Shown piece after piece: positions 61,503 through 64,000 of a stretch of DNA of 64,000 bases. The translations under genes and the position numbers were made by a program. The notes under the pieces are model-generated. The model saw only the letters and a list, made by a program, of their open reading frames with translations, searched no databases and had not been told where the DNA came from. Origin of the DNA: Proteromonas lacertae (taxonomy: Eukaryota; Sar; Bigyra; Opalinata; Proteromonadidae). Location of the stretch: positions 94,332 to 158,331 of the forward strand of contig NGBS01000016.1 in the NCBI GenBank assembly GCA_002245135.1. The letters run 5' to 3'. Position 1 is the first letter of the stretch. Every line of letters begins with the position of its first letter.

Positions 61503-61550
61503 TTTCTATATATATCATCCAAAATGTAGAATGATTTTTTTTATGGGTTA
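61503..61550 (-). promoter_or_regulatory. SRP RNA promoter: TATA-like element and DUSE-like element
   Basis: Upstream of the SRP RNA, on its strand, are TATATATAG (61506-61514) and TAACCCATAA (61541-61550). The second matches the upstream element known at Dictyostelium non-coding RNA genes (A[CT]CCCATAA), set about 50-60 bp from the start. The TATA element is a usual Pol III type 3 partner. Confidence 0.5.
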
Positions 61551-61574
61551 GAATTCTTTTTTCTTATTTTTGAA

Positions 61575-62859
61575 ATGATTAGAGCACATAAACTGATATT
61601 AATGAAAAGAACAATATCTACTGTTGTAGTAGGCATGAGTGGAGGTGTTGACTCATCTGTTTCAGCTCTATTACTAAAAGAACAGGTATTATAATAATTA
61701 CACTTATTTTAGGGATACAATGTTAAAGGTATGTTTATGAAGAATTGGAATATTGAAGAAGAAAAAGGACAGAGTCAATGTCCAAATAAAGATGATTATT
61801 TGTATGCAAAGAGAGTATGTGAAGAATTGAAAATACCATTAATATCTGTAGAATTTGAAAAGGAATATTGGAATAATGTGTTTACTCCAATGGTTGAAGG
61901 TTATAAAAAAGTATAAAATCTATTCATTGATAAAAACATAGGGTATAACTCCAAATCCAGATGTATTATGTAATCGTGAAATAAAATTCAAATATTTCCT
62001 TCAAGAAGGATTAAAATATGGTGATTATATAGCAACAGGACATTATTGTAGAAATGAAAAATCAAAAGAAAATGATTATTACAATTTATTAAGAGGAATT
62101 GATAGAATAAAAGATCAAAGTTATTTCTTGTGTGAAATATCAGGTAAAAATTTATCTAAAGTGAAATTCCCTGTTGGTCATTTATATAAATCACAAGTGA
62201 GAGAAATAGCGAAGAAGAATAATCTCTTTGCAGCAAATAGAAAAGACAGTTATGGAATATGTTTTATTGGTCAAAGAAAATTTAAAGATTTTATGAAAGA
62301 ATATATTCAACCAATGAAAGGTAAAGTATATGATAATAAAGGGAAATATTTAGGTGATCATAACGGATATTTTTATTATACAATTGGACAAAGGTATTTG
62401 ATGGGAGGATTAGATTCTAAATATTATATCTATAAAAAGGATGTTAGTGAAAATGAATTATTTGTTTGTCCAGGAAAGAATAATCCATGTTTATTGACAG
62501 ATTATTGTGTTGTATATTTATTTATTATATTCATATATTTAGATTAAAGAAATGCACTGGATTAATCCTTACATAATAATTCCAAACCATACTTATTTAT
62601 ATAAAGCAAGATATAGGGTGGTATATATCATATAATCATGTTATTGTGTTATTATTAATAGGAAGTAGGTGAATGTAAGTTAGAATTAAAGAATGAAGTT
62701 GTATACGTATATTATACTCACCCACAAAGAGCTGCTACTCCAGGACAAGTATGTGTTTTGTATGATGGAGAGGTTTGTATGGGAGGTGGTGAGATAAGTG
62801 AATGTGGAACAAATTATGAAGAAATGAATATACCCATTCCAAGTAAAATTTATGAGTAG
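61575..62859 (+). CDS. TRMU: Mitochondrial tRNA 2-thiouridylase
   Basis: Five exons; introns 61686-61712, 61911-61941, 62512-62542 and 62621-62661; 384 residues. The start MIRAHKLILMKRTIST looks like a mitochondrial presequence. The P-loop-like PP motif is GMSGGVDSSVSALLL; the catalytic pair is PNPDVLCNREIKF (Cys) and DSYGICFIGQRKF (Cys). YTIGQRYLMGG and the C-terminal TPGQVCVLYDG follow. It thiolates U34 of mitochondrial tRNAs for Lys, Glu and Gln using sulphur relay. Only about 85 bp separates it from the divergent SRP RNA gene. Confidence 0.93.
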
Positions 62860-62973
62860 TTTTATTTTAAAGTTGATAATTTATAAAGTAATGATGTCGT
62901 TACAAAGTTTTTAAGAATTAAAAATTTAAAAAATTTTGTTTGTTTTTTCAAGCTTTAAGTTTGAATGTTATAA

Positions 62974-63865
62974 ATGTTTTCAAATCTTAGAAAATCGTTA
63001 AAATTAAAAAGTCGTAGTGGCTTACGTATTATTTTTTTGGTTTATATTTTAGCTGAGGCTTATTTTAGATGTAAAGCATGTAAAGCTGTACTAGATTTTC
63101 AAGGAATGGGTCAACATGCCGGATTATGTCCTAGTTTATCAGCTGTTTCAGATAATCCGTTTGAAGAAATAGATAAAGAAACATATGATAAAGAAATAGC
63201 TAAAACAAATCCTTCTAATAATATAGGTGATTTTCTAAGGCGTTCTTTGAGTGGTAGTATGAATATATATTTATTAATATATCATTATATAGAATTTCAA
63301 GATGGTTCTATGTCTCCTCGAAATCAGTCAACACCCACCACTCCAAGACTCACACCAACATCATCTTCTACAAACACACAAGAAACACTACCTCCACCTC
63401 CATCTTCGTCCTCCAATAATAAAAACAGGCCCAATATCGTTAACTAATGTAAAAGAATATCATTGTAGTAATTGTGATACTGATTTTATATTCAATTCAA
63501 CAGAAAACACACCAACTTGTCCAGTATGTGATAATGAAGATCAAGACACAATTAAATTGAAAGAAATAGAACCTCATTTATTAAAGGGAGATAATTTAGA
63601 TAATCCAAACGTTGAAGAAGTACCAAATGAATATAAGTGTGAAAATTGCGGTACTTTTTTTGTGTTTGATTCTTCTGAGAATAGTCCAACATGTCCTGTG
63701 TGTGATAATACTGATCAGGAGACAATACATAAGAGGTATAAAGCAAAATCAGATATTGTAAATGATAAAGAACAATCAGATAAAGAAGAATCTGAAAAAG
63801 AAGAAGAAAGTGAAAAAGAAGAAAGTGATAAAGAAGAAAGAAAATCCATTTGTAGGGTGAAGTAA
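62974..63865 (+). CDS. Zinc-ribbon protein with two C-terminal CxxC...CPVCDN modules; one apparent +1 shift; possibly incomplete
   Basis: Introns near 63026-63050 and 63257-63293. N-terminal: RCKACKAVLDFQGMGQHAGL then a Ser/Thr/Pro tract (STPTTPRLTPTSSSTNTQE). The frame with SSSSNNKNRPNIVN ends at TAA (63445-63447), and NVKEYHCSNCDTDFIF continues one base later. Two nearly identical modules follow: HCSNCDTDF...TCPVCDNEDQDT and KCENCGTFF...TCPVCDNTDQET, each a four-Cys zinc ribbon. The tail is a Glu/Lys/Ser array ending at TAA 63865, but similar repeats go on to the window edge, so an extra exon may exist. Function unknown; the ribbons suggest nucleic acid or protein binding. Confidence 0.6.
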
Positions 63866-64000
63866 ATCTGAAGAGAAGTGAAGTGAAAAGAAAAAAAAAA
63901 AAAGAAAATCTGGAAAAAGAAGAAAAGTGAGAGGAAAGTGATAAAGAAGAAGAAAGTGGTCTAGGAAGAAAGAAGAAGAGAGAATCCATTTGTAGAAGAA
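63745..64000 (+). repeat. GAAGAAAGTGATAAAG-type repeat array at window end
   Basis: Imperfect units (GAAGAAAGTGATAAAGAAGA, about 20 bp) recur from 63785 to the edge. A longer piece, AAAGTGATAAAGAAGA...AATCCATTTGTAG, occurs at about 63826-63855 and again at about 63939-63993. The coding frame of the zinc-ribbon gene covers only the first part. Confidence 0.6.

Noticed and set aside
1-64000. Transposons, retroelements, CRISPR arrays, tRNA genes and rRNA.
   Set aside because: No reverse transcriptase, integrase, transposase or repeat-spacer pattern was seen, and no GGTTCRANYCC box with a cloverleaf context was found by reading.

Overview
The window is nuclear DNA from an AT-rich unicellular eukaryote with the standard genetic code: TAA, TAG and TGA all end genes. 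Introns are very small. Almost all of those I could place by frame continuity are 25-50 nt, begin GTAT (mostly GTATAT/GTATGT/GTATTA) and end TAG. I checked about 60 of these junctions by reading-frame and homology continuity. Gene content implies a flagellated cell (TTLL9-type tubulin glutamylase) with an Arp2/3 actin system, Golgi SNAREs, PI4K-alpha, Aurora kinase, SRP, and a mitochondrion that still translates (bL34m, the tRNA thiolase TRMU). The lineage is unresolved. A possible Dictyostelium-type ncRNA promoter element at the SRP RNA gene and a class-C-like receptor would fit an amoebozoan or other amoeboflagellate, but this is inference.

Layout. 1-2.8 kb (-): the 5' two-thirds of a large Crinkler-like double P-loop NTPase. 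3.2-5.7 kb: a small unknown gene and a divergent Hsp70-like gene. 5.8-7.9 kb (-): an N-myristoylation-type pseudokinase fused to nucleoredoxin-like domains. 8-10.1 kb (-): two unknown genes. 10.3-11.8 kb (+): a decayed pseudokinase-LRR copy whose near-identical inverted twin lies at 33.4-35.0 kb. 12.3-13.8 kb (-): KCTD/BTB-RCC1. 13.9-17.7 kb (+): an intact pseudokinase-LRR gene. 17.9-24.5 kb (+): PI4K-alpha (STT4/PI4KA). 24.5-27.6 kb: an unknown gene, a Bet1-type SNARE, a small membrane protein and a BUD22-like gene. 27.8-31.2 kb (+): a seven-TM receptor with an RGS tail. 31.3-33.4 kb (+): a coiled-coil protein and a TMEM198-like protein. 35.5-39.8 kb: RTF2, TTLL9, bL34m and an ankyrin protein. 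39.9-43.5 kb: Aurora kinase, ARPC1 and a BSD protein. 43.6-46.9 kb: a tandem-winged-helix E2F-like factor, a metallophosphoesterase and NIP7. 46.9-51.1 kb: two Mpv17-family genes, a relic of a third and a NEK kinase relic. 51.2-55.2 kb: AGC kinase, ribosomal protein eL19 and a membrane-anchored PLBD hydrolase. 55.4-60.8 kb (-): a second large Crinkler-like protein with two NTPase modules and a C-terminal OTU protease. 61-64 kb: an Hsp70 relic, the SRP RNA gene, TRMU and a zinc-ribbon gene running to the window edge.

Most genes are unrelated housekeeping genes packed closely, often divergent with 50-120 bp between start codons. The accessory layer is modular. One pseudokinase family (catalytic HRD replaced by x-G-N, DFG replaced by S-D-x) is joined to either LRRs or thioredoxin folds. 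One Crinkler-type NTPase family is joined to a charged repeat linker or an OTU protease. Both read as signalling or effector architectures rather than core metabolism. Five net +1 frame changes in four otherwise gene-like loci are a separate puzzle: assembly indels, decay or programmed frameshifting.
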